Shown here in pieces: positions 11,537-20,376 of a DNA stretch of 64,000 bases. The first letter of the stretch is position 1. The number at the start of each line of letters is the position of its first letter. Location of the stretch: contig CAVQVO010000017.1 in the NCBI GenBank assembly GCA_963717115.1, forward strand, positions 558,001 to 622,000, given 5' to 3'. The notes beneath the pieces were generated by a model, which was not told the origin of the DNA, did no database searches, and saw nothing but the letters and a program-made list of their open reading frames with translations. The position numbers were made by a program, and so were the translations under genes. Source of the stretch: JBBQUN01 sp963717115. GTDB taxonomy: Bacteria > Actinomycetota > Acidimicrobiia > Acidimicrobiales > SZUA-35.

Positions 11537-12322
11537 TCAGCCGACATCGAATCCGTAGCGGCGCAGGATTCCCTGCCCGTCCGGGGACAGGACGAAGGCC
11601 ACGAAGGCCGTCGCGCCGCCCGGATTCGGTGCCGATGCCAGGGGTGCGATGGGGTAGTCGGCCTCGATGTTCACCGCCGCCGGGATGTCGATCCCCTCGA
11701 CGAGCCCATCACCGGACGAGACGTCGGTGACGTAGACGATCCCGGCATCGAGTTCGCCGGCCCCGAGCTTGGTGAGCAGGGCCCGGACGTCGGGTTCGTT
11801 GGTGTCGAGCGATGCATCGATGCCCGCGGCGTCCAGGGCCTCTCGGGCGAACTGTCCGCACGGGACCTCTTCGGCACAGAGCCCGATGAGGAGTTCGTCG
11901 CGCTCGAAGTCGGCGAGGTCCCGGACACCGGCGGGATTGCCGGCGGGGACGGCGATCTGCAGCCGATTCCTGGCGAAGACCTGCGCCGGACCGGCGGTTC
12001 CCTCGGCCTCGGCCACCCGGGTCATGTTGGCCTCGTTCGCCGAGGCGAACACGTCGACCGGCGCCCCCTCGAGGATCTGTTCACGCAGTCCCGAGCTCCC
12101 GGCCAGGTTCAGCTGGACGTCGGTTCCCGGGTACTCGGTCTCGAAGGCCTGTTCGATGTCGGCGAAGGCGTCGGTCAGGGAGGCGGCGGCGAAGACGAGG
12201 ATCGTCCCGGTGATCGGTCGAGTGCCGGCGGTCGCGTCATCGGGGCCGGAGGACGAGGTGCCGCAGCTCGCGGCGAACGCGACGGTGACGGCCACGGCGA
12301 GCGGGAGCGAGGCTCGCCGCAT
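11537..12322 (-). CDS. modA: Molybdate ABC transporter substrate-binding lipoprotein ModA
   Basis: A lipoprotein of 261 residues: a hydrophobic signal ends in a lipobox AASC, followed by a Ser/Gly/Asp linker. The mature domain begins ILVFAAASLTDAF and contains NLAGSSGLREQILEGAPVDV, the classic ModA phosphate-like oxyanion-binding segments. YVTDV near residue 200 and a C-terminal SPDGQGILRRYGF also fit. No modB or modC is adjacent; the neighbours are an antiporter and a GNAT. It is therefore an orphan that must use unlinked components, or it binds tungstate or another oxyanion. ATG 12322 is the start giving a proper signal peptide. mobB lies 33 kb away. Confidence 0.85.
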   Translation of the reverse strand: MRRASLPLAVAVTVAFAASCGTSSSGPDDATAGTRPITGTILVFAAASLTDAFADIEQAFETEYPGTDVQLNLAGSSGLREQILEGAPVDVFASANEANMTRVAEAEGTAGPAQVFARNRLQIAVPAGNPAGVRDLADFERDELLIGLCAEEVPCGQFAREALDAAGIDASLDTNEPDVRALLTKLGAGELDAGIVYVTDVSSGDGLVEGIDIPAAVNIEADYPIAPLASAPNPGGATAFVAFVLSPDGQGILRRYGFDVG

Positions 12323-12502
12323 GGCCCGGCGAGCGACTCGGCGGGGGAGAGGCCGGCGTGTGGTCAGGGGGTGGCTCCGTGGTCGAGACGCGGTCTCTGG
12401 GGTGGGACGCTGCCGATCGGAAGATAGCCCCCCGACCGGATCGAACCCACCACCCGACGTCCGATGCTTGCCCACCGGGGCCGGCGGCGCCATGATCGCC
12501 CC

Positions 12503-12946
12503 GTGACGAGCATCCGCCGAGCCGGTTCCGCCGATCGAGCGGTGTTGTTCGAACTCGTTGCCGAGTTCTGCGCCGTCGATCGCCACGACTTCGATCCGGT
12601 CCGGGTCGGGAGCGGTCTGGGCCCGCTGCTCGACGACGATCGGCACGGGCAGGTCTGGATCGCCGAGGACGATCGGGGTGCACCGGCCGGCTACGCCGTG
12701 GTCACCTGGAGTTGGTCGCTCGAGTCGGGAGGTCGGGACGCGCTCCTCGACGAGATCTACGTACGCGACCGGGGGCGGGGCCTGGGCGCCGTGCTGCTCG
12801 ATCATGCGAAGTCCGAGGCCCGTCGGGCCGGTGCCGCGGTCATGGCGCTCGAGACCGAGGCCCACAACCACGACGCCCGCCGGTTCTACGCCCGGCACGG
12901 ATTCGTGGCCGAGGACTCGGTCTGGATGTTGGGCGAGCTCGGCTGA
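12503..12946 (+). CDS. GNAT-family N-acetyltransferase
   Basis: A cytoplasmic acetyltransferase of 147 residues. The acetyl-CoA-binding motif A appears as VRDRGRGLGAVLLDHA (R/Q-x-x-G-x-G/A), preceded by the strand LLDEIYV. The C-terminal motif B, DARRFYARHGFVAED, is typical of GNATs acting on small amines or peptides. GTG 12503 is used because the first conserved strand (SIRRAGSADR) begins right after it. The gene diverges from modA with a 180-base spacer. The substrate cannot be inferred. Confidence 0.8.
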   Translation: MTSIRRAGSADRAVLFELVAEFCAVDRHDFDPVRVGSGLGPLLDDDRHGQVWIAEDDRGAPAGYAVVTWSWSLESGGRDALLDEIYVRDRGRGLGAVLLDHAKSEARRAGAAVMALETEAHNHDARRFYARHGFVAEDSVWMLGELG

Positions 12947-13038
12947 TCGGAACTCGGGGCCGGATCGGGTCCATCGTCCCTGGCCCGCCCGACCGCTTGC
13001 GAGGCACCATGGGGCCGACGAGTGAGAGGTACTGACCG

Positions 13039-13416
13039 ATGTCACCATCGACGTCCCCGACTTCGGACCCGAGGTCGATACCGCCTGCGTGCTTCTGTGA
13101 CGATCCGGAACCGGCGTCGGCGCTCGGTCTCGACGAACACGACCCCGACAGCATCGCCCGGGTGGCCCGCGGCCTGGCGAACCCGGCGCGGGTGGCCATC
13201 GTGGCCATGTTCGACGACGGCGTTCCCCGGATGACCGGCGACATCGTGGCGGCGTCCGGGCTCGCCCAGTCGACCGTCTCGGAGCATCTCCGCATCCTGC
13301 GCGAGGCCGGGATCCTGGTCGCCCTGCACGACGGTCCGCGGGTCTGGTATTGCCTGCGGCGATCGGTCATGCGCTCCCTGGCGGAGCGGCTCACCGAGTT
13401 GGCCGACCGGCGCTGA
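13039..13416 (+). CDS. ArsR-family winged-helix transcriptional regulator
   Basis: A 125-residue regulator. Residues 45-115 form the winged helix-turn-helix: GLANPARVAIVAMF, then MTGDIVAASGLAQSTVSEHL as the recognition region, then GPRVWYCLR as the wing. The N-terminal tail carries a Cys pair (CFC, residues 18-20) followed by acidic residues, which could bind metal or sense thiol oxidation. The canonical ArsR CVC motif in helix alpha-3 is absent. ATG 13039 follows a GAGAGG box. Two inverted repeats lie in the 172-base gap before the next gene and are possible operators. Confidence 0.8.
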   Translation: MSPSTSPTSDPRSIPPACFCDDPEPASALGLDEHDPDSIARVARGLANPARVAIVAMFDDGVPRMTGDIVAASGLAQSTVSEHLRILREAGILVALHDGPRVWYCLRRSVMRSLAERLTELADRR

Positions 13417-13484
13417 GAACCCCGGACGCCGCACCGAGCCGGGGCGCCCGAGGAGCGATCTCGTTCAGGACCTTCTTCCCTATC

Positions 13485-13513
13485 GGTGATCGCCGATCGG
13501 CGAAATCATCACC
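13485..13513. promoter_or_regulatory. Nested inverted repeat, possible operator
   Basis: GGTGAT (13485-13490) pairs with ATCACC (13508-13513). Inside it sits the perfect palindrome TCGCCGATCGGCGA (13490-13503). The site lies between the ArsR gene and the downstream membrane-protein gene, in a stretch less GC-rich than its surroundings. It could be an operator, or a terminator for the regulator; there is no T-tract. Confidence 0.4.
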
Positions 13514-13539
13514 AGTAGAGATTCGCTCCAAAGTCCCGA

Positions 13540-13559
13540 TCTGAGAAACAGAACTCAGA
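13540..13559. promoter_or_regulatory. Inverted repeat TCTGAG-N8-CTCAGA
   Basis: Perfect 6-base arms (13540-13545 and 13554-13559) with an A-rich 8-base spacer, 30 bases upstream of the ATG at 13589. The spacing and AT-rich centre fit a dimeric regulator site overlapping the promoter or leader of the membrane-protein gene. ArsR control is a guess from proximity. Confidence 0.35.
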
Positions 13560-13588
13560 AGCGAGGGACACCGAAAAAGGAAACTGCC

Positions 13589-14302
13589 ATGAGAAAACGA
13601 CTGTCGATGCTCGGCTCTGCCCTCCTGGTCGTCGGAATGATCTTCGTGGTCGCCGGCGGCGTCGCCTACACCAAGGTCCAGGACGGCTACGGCTCCCTCC
13701 AGGCCTTCAGCGAAGCCCAGAACGTCGAACTCAGCTACAACGAGGACGGCCAGTTGGTGGATCGTGGCGAGACCGAAGGGGCCGAGGAGATCATGTCGCT
13801 CCTCGTCGACGACTGGCAGTACCCGATCGTCGAATCGGACTTCGACCCTGCCGATCCCCTGGTCAACACCGGGTCGGAATACATGTTCCAGATGGCGACC
13901 GTGACCCACCACGTGCTGCACGGCACGCAGACCATCACGCTGGCCGAGGACACCGAGTACAACGGTGAGGTCTTCCCCGCCGGTGACCACGAGTTCGCCA
14001 TCGACGGGCGGTACTGGACCGACTTCGACCGGATGCACCCGCTCGAGGGCCCGGCCCGGGAGCTGGCCTGGACCGGCACGGTGCACGGTCTGGTCGGTGA
14101 GCTCGGTGTCGGAACCGTCACCCACTCGACCCTGCAGATGGGCCTCGCCCTGAGCGGCCTCTTCGCCGGCCTGGGCCTGACCTTCATCCTGGTCGGATCG
14201 GGCATGGTCTGGGCGATGCGGGCCAAGGATCCGCTGGCCTTCCCCGACACGGTCCCCGAATCCTTCACCGCCGACACCAAGACCCCCGTCGACGTCGGCT
14301 GA
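13589..14302 (+). CDS. Putative two-span membrane protein, function unknown
   Basis: A protein of 237 residues. One hydrophobic segment lies near the N terminus (residues 8-27, ALLVVGMIFVVAGGVAY) and one near the C terminus (ALSGLFAGLGLTFILVGSG). Between them is a ~160-residue acidic domain that should face outside. I recognise no enzyme motif; the layout is that of actinobacterial membrane proteins of unknown function. ATG 13589 has a clear AAAGGA box. It follows an ArsR regulator and two palindromes, so it may be the regulated target. A strong hairpin lies 36 bases after its stop. Confidence 0.7.
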   Translation: MRKRLSMLGSALLVVGMIFVVAGGVAYTKVQDGYGSLQAFSEAQNVELSYNEDGQLVDRGETEGAEEIMSLLVDDWQYPIVESDFDPADPLVNTGSEYMFQMATVTHHVLHGTQTITLAEDTEYNGEVFPAGDHEFAIDGRYWTDFDRMHPLEGPARELAWTGTVHGLVGELGVGTVTHSTLQMGLALSGLFAGLGLTFILVGSGMVWAMRAKDPLAFPDTVPESFTADTKTPVDVG

Positions 14303-14337
14303 TCAGGGTCACACCCGGGCGACGGGAATCACTCCGA

Positions 14338-14366
14338 CCGATCCCCTCCCTCGTGGAGGGGATCGG
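14338..14366. terminator. Bidirectional terminator-like hairpin
   Basis: A perfect 12-base stem, CCGATCCCCTCC (14338-14349) with GGAGGGGATCGG (14355-14366), and a 5-base loop. It lies between the convergent membrane-protein and PhyH genes, exactly where a shared terminator is expected. There is no poly-T tail, as is common in very GC-rich actinobacteria. Confidence 0.65.
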
Positions 14367-14394
14367 CGCGTCCCGGCAACCTCGGGCGGCGGGT

Positions 14395-15216
14395 TCAGGT
14401 CCTCGACCAGACGAGCGGGAACCGGTCGTCGTCGGCGGGATGGTCGCCGGGGGCGAGGTCGACGTGTTCCTGGGTGACGGTCGGGTCGGCGCCCGGATGC
14501 GGTGACCACACCGCATCGTCGCCGAGCCAGCGCGTCGAGAACGCCGCCCGCCGGGACGATCCGGCGTTGCCGGGCGCCCCGTGAACGGTCGAGGCATTGA
14601 ACACGATGGCGTCGCCGGGTTCGACGTCGAAACCGACGATGTCGTAGTCCTCACGGCTCGCCTCGATGTCGGGCACTCGCTCGCCGTCGAAGTCGGCGGT
14701 CCAATTGGCGGTCGCCTCGAAGCTCTCGGGCGCGTAGTAGGCGCCCCAGCGATGGGAGCCACGAACGAACTCGAGTGCGCTCTCCTCGACGGTCGCCGCC
14801 GTCAGGGCGACCCACGCCGAACCGATTCGGCGGCCCAGGAAGGGCCAGTAGGGCAGGTCCTGATGCCAGGGGGTCGGGGCGGCGGTCGCCGGTTCCTTGA
14901 CCAGGGTGTGGTCGAAGTAGAACCGCAGTCGGGGCGTCTGCATGAGGCGGCCGACCAGGCCGGCGATCCCGGATTCGAAGACGAAATCGCGGATCACGGG
15001 TTCGTGGCGCCAGCGGTAGCGCGTGGTGAACAGCCGATCGGTCGTGGCGCCGGGGTTGGTGTCGGTCACCCAGCGGCCGGGCGAGCGGAGTTCGCGGTCG
15101 GCGACGACGAGCAGGCGGTCGATCCAGTCGGCGTCGACCGCAGCGGGGATCTTCACCACGCCGTCGCGGTCGAAGGTCGCGATCTGCTCGGCCGAGGGGT
15201 CGTGATGCACATCCAT
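14395..15216 (-). CDS. Phytanoyl-CoA dioxygenase (PhyH) family protein
   Basis: A 273-residue Fe(II)/2-oxoglutarate-dependent oxygenase. The HxD iron motif is WHQDLPYWPF, and the distal iron His is in FNASTVHGAPGN, followed by the 2-oxoglutarate-binding Arg in SSRRAAFSTRW. The N-terminal helix FDRDGVVKIPAAVD is typical of PhyH proteins. Members hydroxylate fatty acyl-CoAs, ectoine or halogenated small molecules; nothing nearby fixes the substrate. It diverges from the glucose-6-phosphate dehydrogenase gene across a 160-base spacer. Confidence 0.82.
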   Translation of the reverse strand: MDVHHDPSAEQIATFDRDGVVKIPAAVDADWIDRLLVVADRELRSPGRWVTDTNPGATTDRLFTTRYRWRHEPVIRDFVFESGIAGLVGRLMQTPRLRFYFDHTLVKEPATAAPTPWHQDLPYWPFLGRRIGSAWVALTAATVEESALEFVRGSHRWGAYYAPESFEATANWTADFDGERVPDIEASREDYDIVGFDVEPGDAIVFNASTVHGAPGNAGSSRRAAFSTRWLGDDAVWSPHPGADPTVTQEHVDLAPGDHPADDDRFPLVWSRT

Positions 15217-15376
15217 GGCGGGATGCTAGAACGCCACGGACCGCAGACCAAGGCTCCGATCGTCGCTGCGGCCATTCCTCGGCCGAGTCCGGACACGGCG
15301 GACCGGGCCTGCGTAGTCTGGCGACCTGAGCAGCTGTCCGGCTCATGGCGGTACCTCGGCAACCGAAAGAGCGAGC

Positions 15377-16832
15377 GTGAACAAGCGGACCAAGAGCTAT
15401 CACTCCTCGCTCGACCCGGGCCCGCCCACCACCGTGGTGCTCTTCGGGGCCACCGGCGACCTGTCGAAGCGCAAACTGCTCCCCGGCTTGTTCCACCTGC
15501 TGTGCTGTGGATTGCTGCCCCATGTCCGCATCGTCGGGACGTCGCTCGAGGACCACACCCGGGAGTCGTTCATCGCCTTCGCCCGCGAATCCCTCGACAC
15601 CTTCGAAGGCGACGTGAGCGCCGAGGACTGGGAGAACTTCGCCAAGCGCCTCTACTGGGCGCCGGGGGGTACCGCCGAGTCGCTGCGCGTCGCCATCGCC
15701 GAGGCCGAGGACGGGCTCGAGGGACCCCAGCAGCGGTTGCACTACCTGTCGGTTCCGCCGAAGGGGGCGCTCGCCGTCGTCCACACGCTGCGCGACGCAG
15801 GGCTGGTCGAGAACTCCCGGGTGATCATGGAGAAGCCGTTCGGGATCGATCTGGCGAGCGCCAAGGCGCTCAACGACTCGGTGCACGAATCCTTCGACGA
15901 ATCGCAGGTCTACCGGATCGATCACTTCCTCGGGAAGGAGGCCGCGCTCAACATCCTCGCCTTCCGGTTCGCCAACGGGTTGTTCGAGCCCATCTGGCAC
16001 CGGAACATGATCGACCACGTCCAGATCGACGTCCCCGAGAAGCTGGGACTCGAACAGCGCGCCGACTTCTACGAGTCGACCGGGGCCTACCGCGACATGG
16101 TGGTCACCCACCTGTTCCAGGTCATGGCCTTCACGGCCATGGAGGCGCCGACGTCGCTCGACCCGGCCGCCATCACCGAGGAGAAGAACAAGGTCTTCCG
16201 CTCGATGCTGCCCATCGGGCCCGACGACGTCGTCCGTGGTCAGTATCTCGGGTACCGCGACGAGCGGGGCGTCGACCCCGAATCCGAGACCGAGACCTTC
16301 ATCGCCCTGCGCTGCTTCGTCGACAACTGGCGCTGGGCCGGGGTGCCCTTCTACCTGCGGACCGGCAAGAACATGGCCGAGGGTCAACGCATCATCTCGA
16401 TCGCGTTCAAGGAGCCGCCGAAGTCGATGTTCCCGCACGGCTCCGGCGTCGGGCAGCTCGGTCCCGACCACCTGACCTTCGACCTCGCCGACGAGTCGAA
16501 GATGTCGCTGTCGTTCTACGGCAAGCGTCCGGGCCCGGGCTTCCGTCTCGACAAGCTGTCGATGCAGTTCTCGATGGACGAGACCGACGCCTCGGCCGAC
16601 GTGCTCGAGGCCTACGAGCGGCTGATCCTCGATGCCGTGCGAGGCGACCGACACCCTGTTCACCACCGCCGAGGGCGTCGAACGTCTGTGGGAGCTGTCC
16701 GAGGGCCTCCTCAACCATCCGCCGCCCGTTCGGCCCTACGCCAAGGGGACCTGGGGCCCCAACCAGATCCATCAGCTCATCGCCCCCCGGGCGTGGCGGC
16801 TGCCGTTCGAGCGGACGTGGCGGGGCAAGTAG
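15377..16832 (+). CDS. zwf: Glucose-6-phosphate 1-dehydrogenase (frameshifted near 16650)
   Basis: Oxidises glucose-6-phosphate to the lactone in the oxidative pentose phosphate pathway. The nucleotide motif FGATGDLSKRKLLP lies near residue 23, the signature RIDHFLGKE holds the catalytic His, and IMEKPFG is also conserved. The frame changes by +1 at the GACCGAC near 16650; removing one C joins GD to DTLFTTAEGVERLWEL. The result is 484 residues, the normal length, ending FERTWRGK. GTG 15377 is the start. The usual Tyr of RIDHYLGKE is Phe. No opcA, pgl or gnd is adjacent; tkt and tal lie 38 kb downstream. The break is most likely a sequencing insertion. Confidence 0.88.
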
Positions 16833-16942
16833 CGCGCTGCCGGCCGAAGGGTCGAAGGTCCATTCCGGTCCGGGCCGCATCGGGGCCATCATCGGTCCAG
16901 CGGGTCGATCGTCCGACGACCGACGCAACCGGGAGGAAGGCC

Positions 16943-17401
16943 ATGCGGGTGCCACAGCGGATCCTCGTTCCGACCGACTTCTCGGAGCGCTCGCTCGAGG
17001 GCATCCGCTATGCCGGACTGCTGGCCCGACCCCTCGACGCCACGCTCGTCCTGATGTCGACGGCGACCGGCCCCGAGCGGCACGCCTTCGACCGATACGC
17101 GGCCAGCGAGCAGGTGGCCATCGAGGATGCCATCCGGTTGCAGCTCGAGGTCCAGGCCGAACGGCTCGTCCCCGATCTCGACGTGACGTCGGTGGTCGAC
17201 CTCCACGACGATCCTGCCGAGGGGATCCTGGCGGTGGCCGCCGACGAGTCGGCGAACCTGATCGTCATCGCCAGTCACGGACGATCGGGCATGAGCCGCT
17301 GGCTGCTCGGCAGCGTGGCCGCCAAGGTCGTCAGCGGGTCCGACGTCCCGGTCGTCGTCGTCCCCGTTCGCACATCCGGCGGCTCGGAACCCACGAGTTG
17401 A
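16943..17401 (+). CDS. Universal stress protein
   Basis: A single-domain UspA-fold protein of 152 residues. It starts RILVPTDFSERS and ends with the ATP-binding signature SHGRSGMSRWLLGSVAAKVV (G-x2-G-x9-GS), then SDVPVVVVPV. It is therefore likely an ATP-binding member. ATG 16943 follows a strong GGGAGGAAGG box. It lies just upstream of a DosR-like response regulator; in mycobacteria many universal stress proteins belong to the DosR dormancy regulon. Confidence 0.88.
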   Translation: MRVPQRILVPTDFSERSLEGIRYAGLLARPLDATLVLMSTATGPERHAFDRYAASEQVAIEDAIRLQLEVQAERLVPDLDVTSVVDLHDDPAEGILAVAADESANLIVIASHGRSGMSRWLLGSVAAKVVSGSDVPVVVVPVRTSGGSEPTS

Positions 17402-17457
17402 ACCTGCGTTGATCATCGAGCGATCCGACGTCGAAGTCGGTTCATCACGCTGAGATC

Positions 17458-18178
17458 ATGACCGGGACCGAGCCATCCATGTCGGAGGCGGCGCCGATCA
17501 GGGTCTTCGTCCTCGACGACCACGAGCTGGTTCGGCGGGGCATGGCCGAGATGATCGGGGCCCACGACGACCTCGTGGTGGTCGGGGAGGCTGCGACCGC
17601 CGACGAGGCGGTGCGTGGCATCCGGGCCACCGAGCCCGATGTCGCCGTGCTCGACATCCGCCTGCGCCACGGCTGTGGACTCGATGTCTGTCGCACCATC
17701 ACCCGCGACCTGCCTTCGGTGGCCTCGCTCATCTTCACGGCGGTGGCCGACGAGCGGGCTCTGCTCGAGGCGGCCGAGGCCGGGGCCCGGGCGTTGTCGA
17801 TGAAGTCGATCCGTTCCAGCGAACTCGTCGACCACATCCGGGCAGTCGCGGCGGGGGCCGATCTCCTCGAACGGACACCGGCTCGAGTCGGCCGCGAACT
17901 CGGTTCGCCAACGCCCGGAGGGCGACGTCGATCGGTTGTCGCCGCAGGAGCGGCGCATCGTCGAACTCATCGGCCGGGGGTGGTCGAATCGCGAGATCGG
18001 GCGAGAGTTGATCCTCGCCGAGAAGACGGTCAAGAACTACGTGTCCCGGATCCTGGCGAAGCTGGCGATGTCGAGCCGAACCGAGATCGCCGTCCTGGCG
18101 GCCCGCCACGCCGAACAGGAGGACCGTTGGATCGATCTCACGAACCGGACGCCGGCAACGGCGTCGGGACCGGGATGA
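17458..18178 (+). CDS. DosR/DevR-like NarL-family response regulator (frameshifted near 17905)
   Basis: The receiver domain shows VFVLDDHELVRRG (acidic pair), the phospho-acceptor Asp in DVAVLDIRLRHG, a conserved Thr in LIFTAV and a Lys in ALSMKS. The LuxR helix-turn-helix follows: LSPQERRIVELIGRG, then LAEKTVKNYVSRILAKL. The whole order and the LAEKTVKNYVSR segment closely resemble mycobacterial DosR (DevR), the hypoxia/NO regulator. The frame shifts +1 near 17905 (CTCGGTTCG); dropping one G gives 239 residues. ATG 17458 or the ATG seven codons later may start. No histidine kinase is adjacent, so the DosS/DosT equivalent must be elsewhere. Confidence 0.8.
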
Positions 18179-18248
18179 GGTCGCATCGCCACCTCGCCCC
18201 ACACGGGGTGAACGGCCCCCGTCGAACGCGGTTGGTACCCTGTCCGCC

Positions 18249-18894
18249 GTGACGACGCCCTCGCCGACCGACCGTCCGACGTGGCGGGGGTGGCTGCACG
18301 CGGCGGCATTCGCCCTGGCCATCCCCTCGGGTGCGTTCCTCATCCTCCAGGCCCAGGGGGCGATGGCTCGCGCCGCAGCCGCCATCTACGTCGGGTCGCT
18401 CCTCGCCCTGTTCGGAACGTCCGCCGCCTACCACCGCCTGGCTCGCTCGCCCCGGGTGAGGGGGGTGATGCAGCGGATCGATCACTCGATGATCTACGTC
18501 CTGATCGCCGGCACGTACGTGCCCATGTGCCTGGTGGCCCTGCCGCTGCGATGGGGGATCCCGATCCTCTCCGTCGTCGCCGGTTGCGGATTGCTGGGCA
18601 TGGTCCTCAAACTCACGGCGTTCGAGCGGGCCCGGTGGGTGTCCTACTCGCTCTACCCGGTGATGGGATGGGCGATCCTGGCGGCCGGGCCGGTGTTCGT
18701 CGCAAGCGTCACCCCAGGCCAGCTCGCGCTCGATGGCGGTCGGCGGTGTGCTCTACACCGTCGGATTCCCGATCCTGTTGATCCAGCGGCCCGACCCCTG
18801 GCCGAAGACGTTCGGCTACCACGAGGTCTGGCACTCCTTGACGATCGCCGCAGCTGCGCTGCACTTCCTGGCGATCCGGTCGGTCCTGGCATGA
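18249..18894 (+). CDS. Hemolysin III / TrhA family membrane protein (frameshifted near 18730)
   Basis: A seven-span PAQR-type membrane protein. The family motifs are AAYHR (first metal His), RIDHSMIYVLIAGTYVP and the C-terminal HEVWHSLTIAAAALHF with paired His residues. The second reading frame takes over near 18730; one extra base there explains the break and gives 214 residues, the usual length. The stop TGA 18892-18894 overlaps the ATG of the kinase gene (ATGA), so the two are probably coupled. GTG 18249 starts the gene. The biological role of the family (membrane energetics or ion homeostasis) is not settled. Confidence 0.8.
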
Positions 18895-20376
18895 CGGGAG
18901 CGGGTGGGGTCCCGTCGCATCCGCCCGCGGTGGCCGAGACCCACATCTCGACGGTGTTCTTCGCCGGGGATCGAGCCTTCAAGCTCCTCAAACCGATCCG
19001 CACGTCGTTCCTCGACTTCTCGACGACCGAGCGTCGACTCGCCGCCGTCGACGACGAACTCGAGCTCAACCGCCGCATGGCGCCGTCGGTGTACCTGGGA
19101 TCGGCCGACGTGGTCGAGAACGGATCCGTCGTCGACCGGATGTTGGTGATGCGCCGGCTCCCCGCCGAGCGTCGGCTCACCGACCTGATCGCCCGAACCG
19201 GCGCCGATGGCATCCAGGATTGTGTGCGGTCCGTCGCCCGCACGATCGCCGCCTTCCACGCCGCCGCAGAACCGCTCCTCGATGCGCACGACATCGCCGG
19301 CGTCGAGGCGCTCCGTCGCCATTGGCACGACAACCACGACGACATGGCACCGCTGGTGGGTGACGTCCTCGCCGCCGATCGACGTGGACCGGGTGCGTAC
19401 TCCTCGTTGACCGGTTCCTCGATCACCGATCGGTCCTGTTCGAACGGCGGATCGCCGAAGGCTTCGTTCGCGACGGTCACGGCGACCTCACGGCCCAGGA
19501 CATCTTCTGTCTGCCCGACGGGCCGCAGATCCTCGACTGCCTCGCCTTCGATCCGGCGTTGCGGATCTCCGACGTCCTGCTCGACGTGGCGTTCCTGGCC
19601 ATGGACCTCGATCGGCTGGCCGGCTCGGCGACCTCGGCGGCCTTCCTCCGCTGGTATCGGGAGTTCTCCAACGAGCACCACCCCGCGGCCCTGGCCCACC
19701 ACTTCGTGGCCTACCGGGCCCACGTGCGGGCCAAGGTCGCCGGGATCCGCTACCGGCAGGGCGACCGCGAGCGCCGCGGCCGAGGTGCGGGCCTACCACG
19801 CGTTGTGTCTGCAGCACCTCGAACGGGCCAGCCTGAGCGTGTTCCTGGTCGGAGGCACCCCGGGCACGGGCAAGTCGACGCTGTCGCGAGGGCTGTCGGA
19901 TGCCTTCGGCGCAATGGTGCTCGGCACCGACGAACTCCGCAAGGACCTGGCCGGCCGCGCCCACCTCGATCACGAGGTCGCCGCGGCCGACGAAGGCATC
20001 TACCGGCCCGAGCTCAGCGATCGCACCTACGAGGTCCTGCTCGATCACGCCGGCGCCGTCCTCGACCGAGCCGAATCGGTCGTGCTCGATGCGTCGTGGA
20101 ACCGCGCCGAGCACCGTCAGCGCAGCCCGGGCGCTGGCCGAGTCGAAGGGCGCCGACCTCCACGAGATCCACTGCGTGCTCGACGCCGACACGGCCAAGG
20201 AACGTGTTCGTCGTCGGCTCGCCGACGGCAACGATCCCTCCGATGCCCGTCCCGAGCTGATCGACGAACTCCGGGCCCGTCACGAGGCGTGGCCGACGGC
20301 GCTGACCGTCGACACCGGCCACGAAGCCGGCGAGGTCGTCCGTCAGGTCATCGCCGCGCTCGACCGGCGCTCATGA
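18891..20376 (+). CDS. Rv2004c-like APH-fold / P-loop kinase fusion (about four frameshifts)
   Basis: Reconstructed product of about 493 residues in two parts. The N-terminal ~320 residues have an aminoglycoside-phosphotransferase-like fold: VRDGHGDLTAQDIF (catalytic loop) and ILDCLAFDPALRISDV (metal Asp). The C-terminal ~170 residues form a P-loop kinase with Walker A VGGTPGTGKST and ADEGIYRPELSDRTYE. This bifunctional layout and length match mycobacterial Rv2004c, a DosR-regulon protein. Frames change near 19381, 19401, 19775 and 20115; each fits one extra base. It overlaps the preceding hemolysin III gene by ATGA and its stop overlaps the start of the GH13 gene. Substrates are unknown. Confidence 0.75.

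Noticed and set aside
14651..16714. Long minus-strand open frame opposite zwf.
   Set aside because: Antisense shadow of zwf and PhyH with Gly/Arg/Val-rich content and no family match.
16840..16942. DosR-type operator upstream of the universal stress gene.
   Set aside because: GG…CC half-sites are present but do not fit the known 20-base DosR palindrome.
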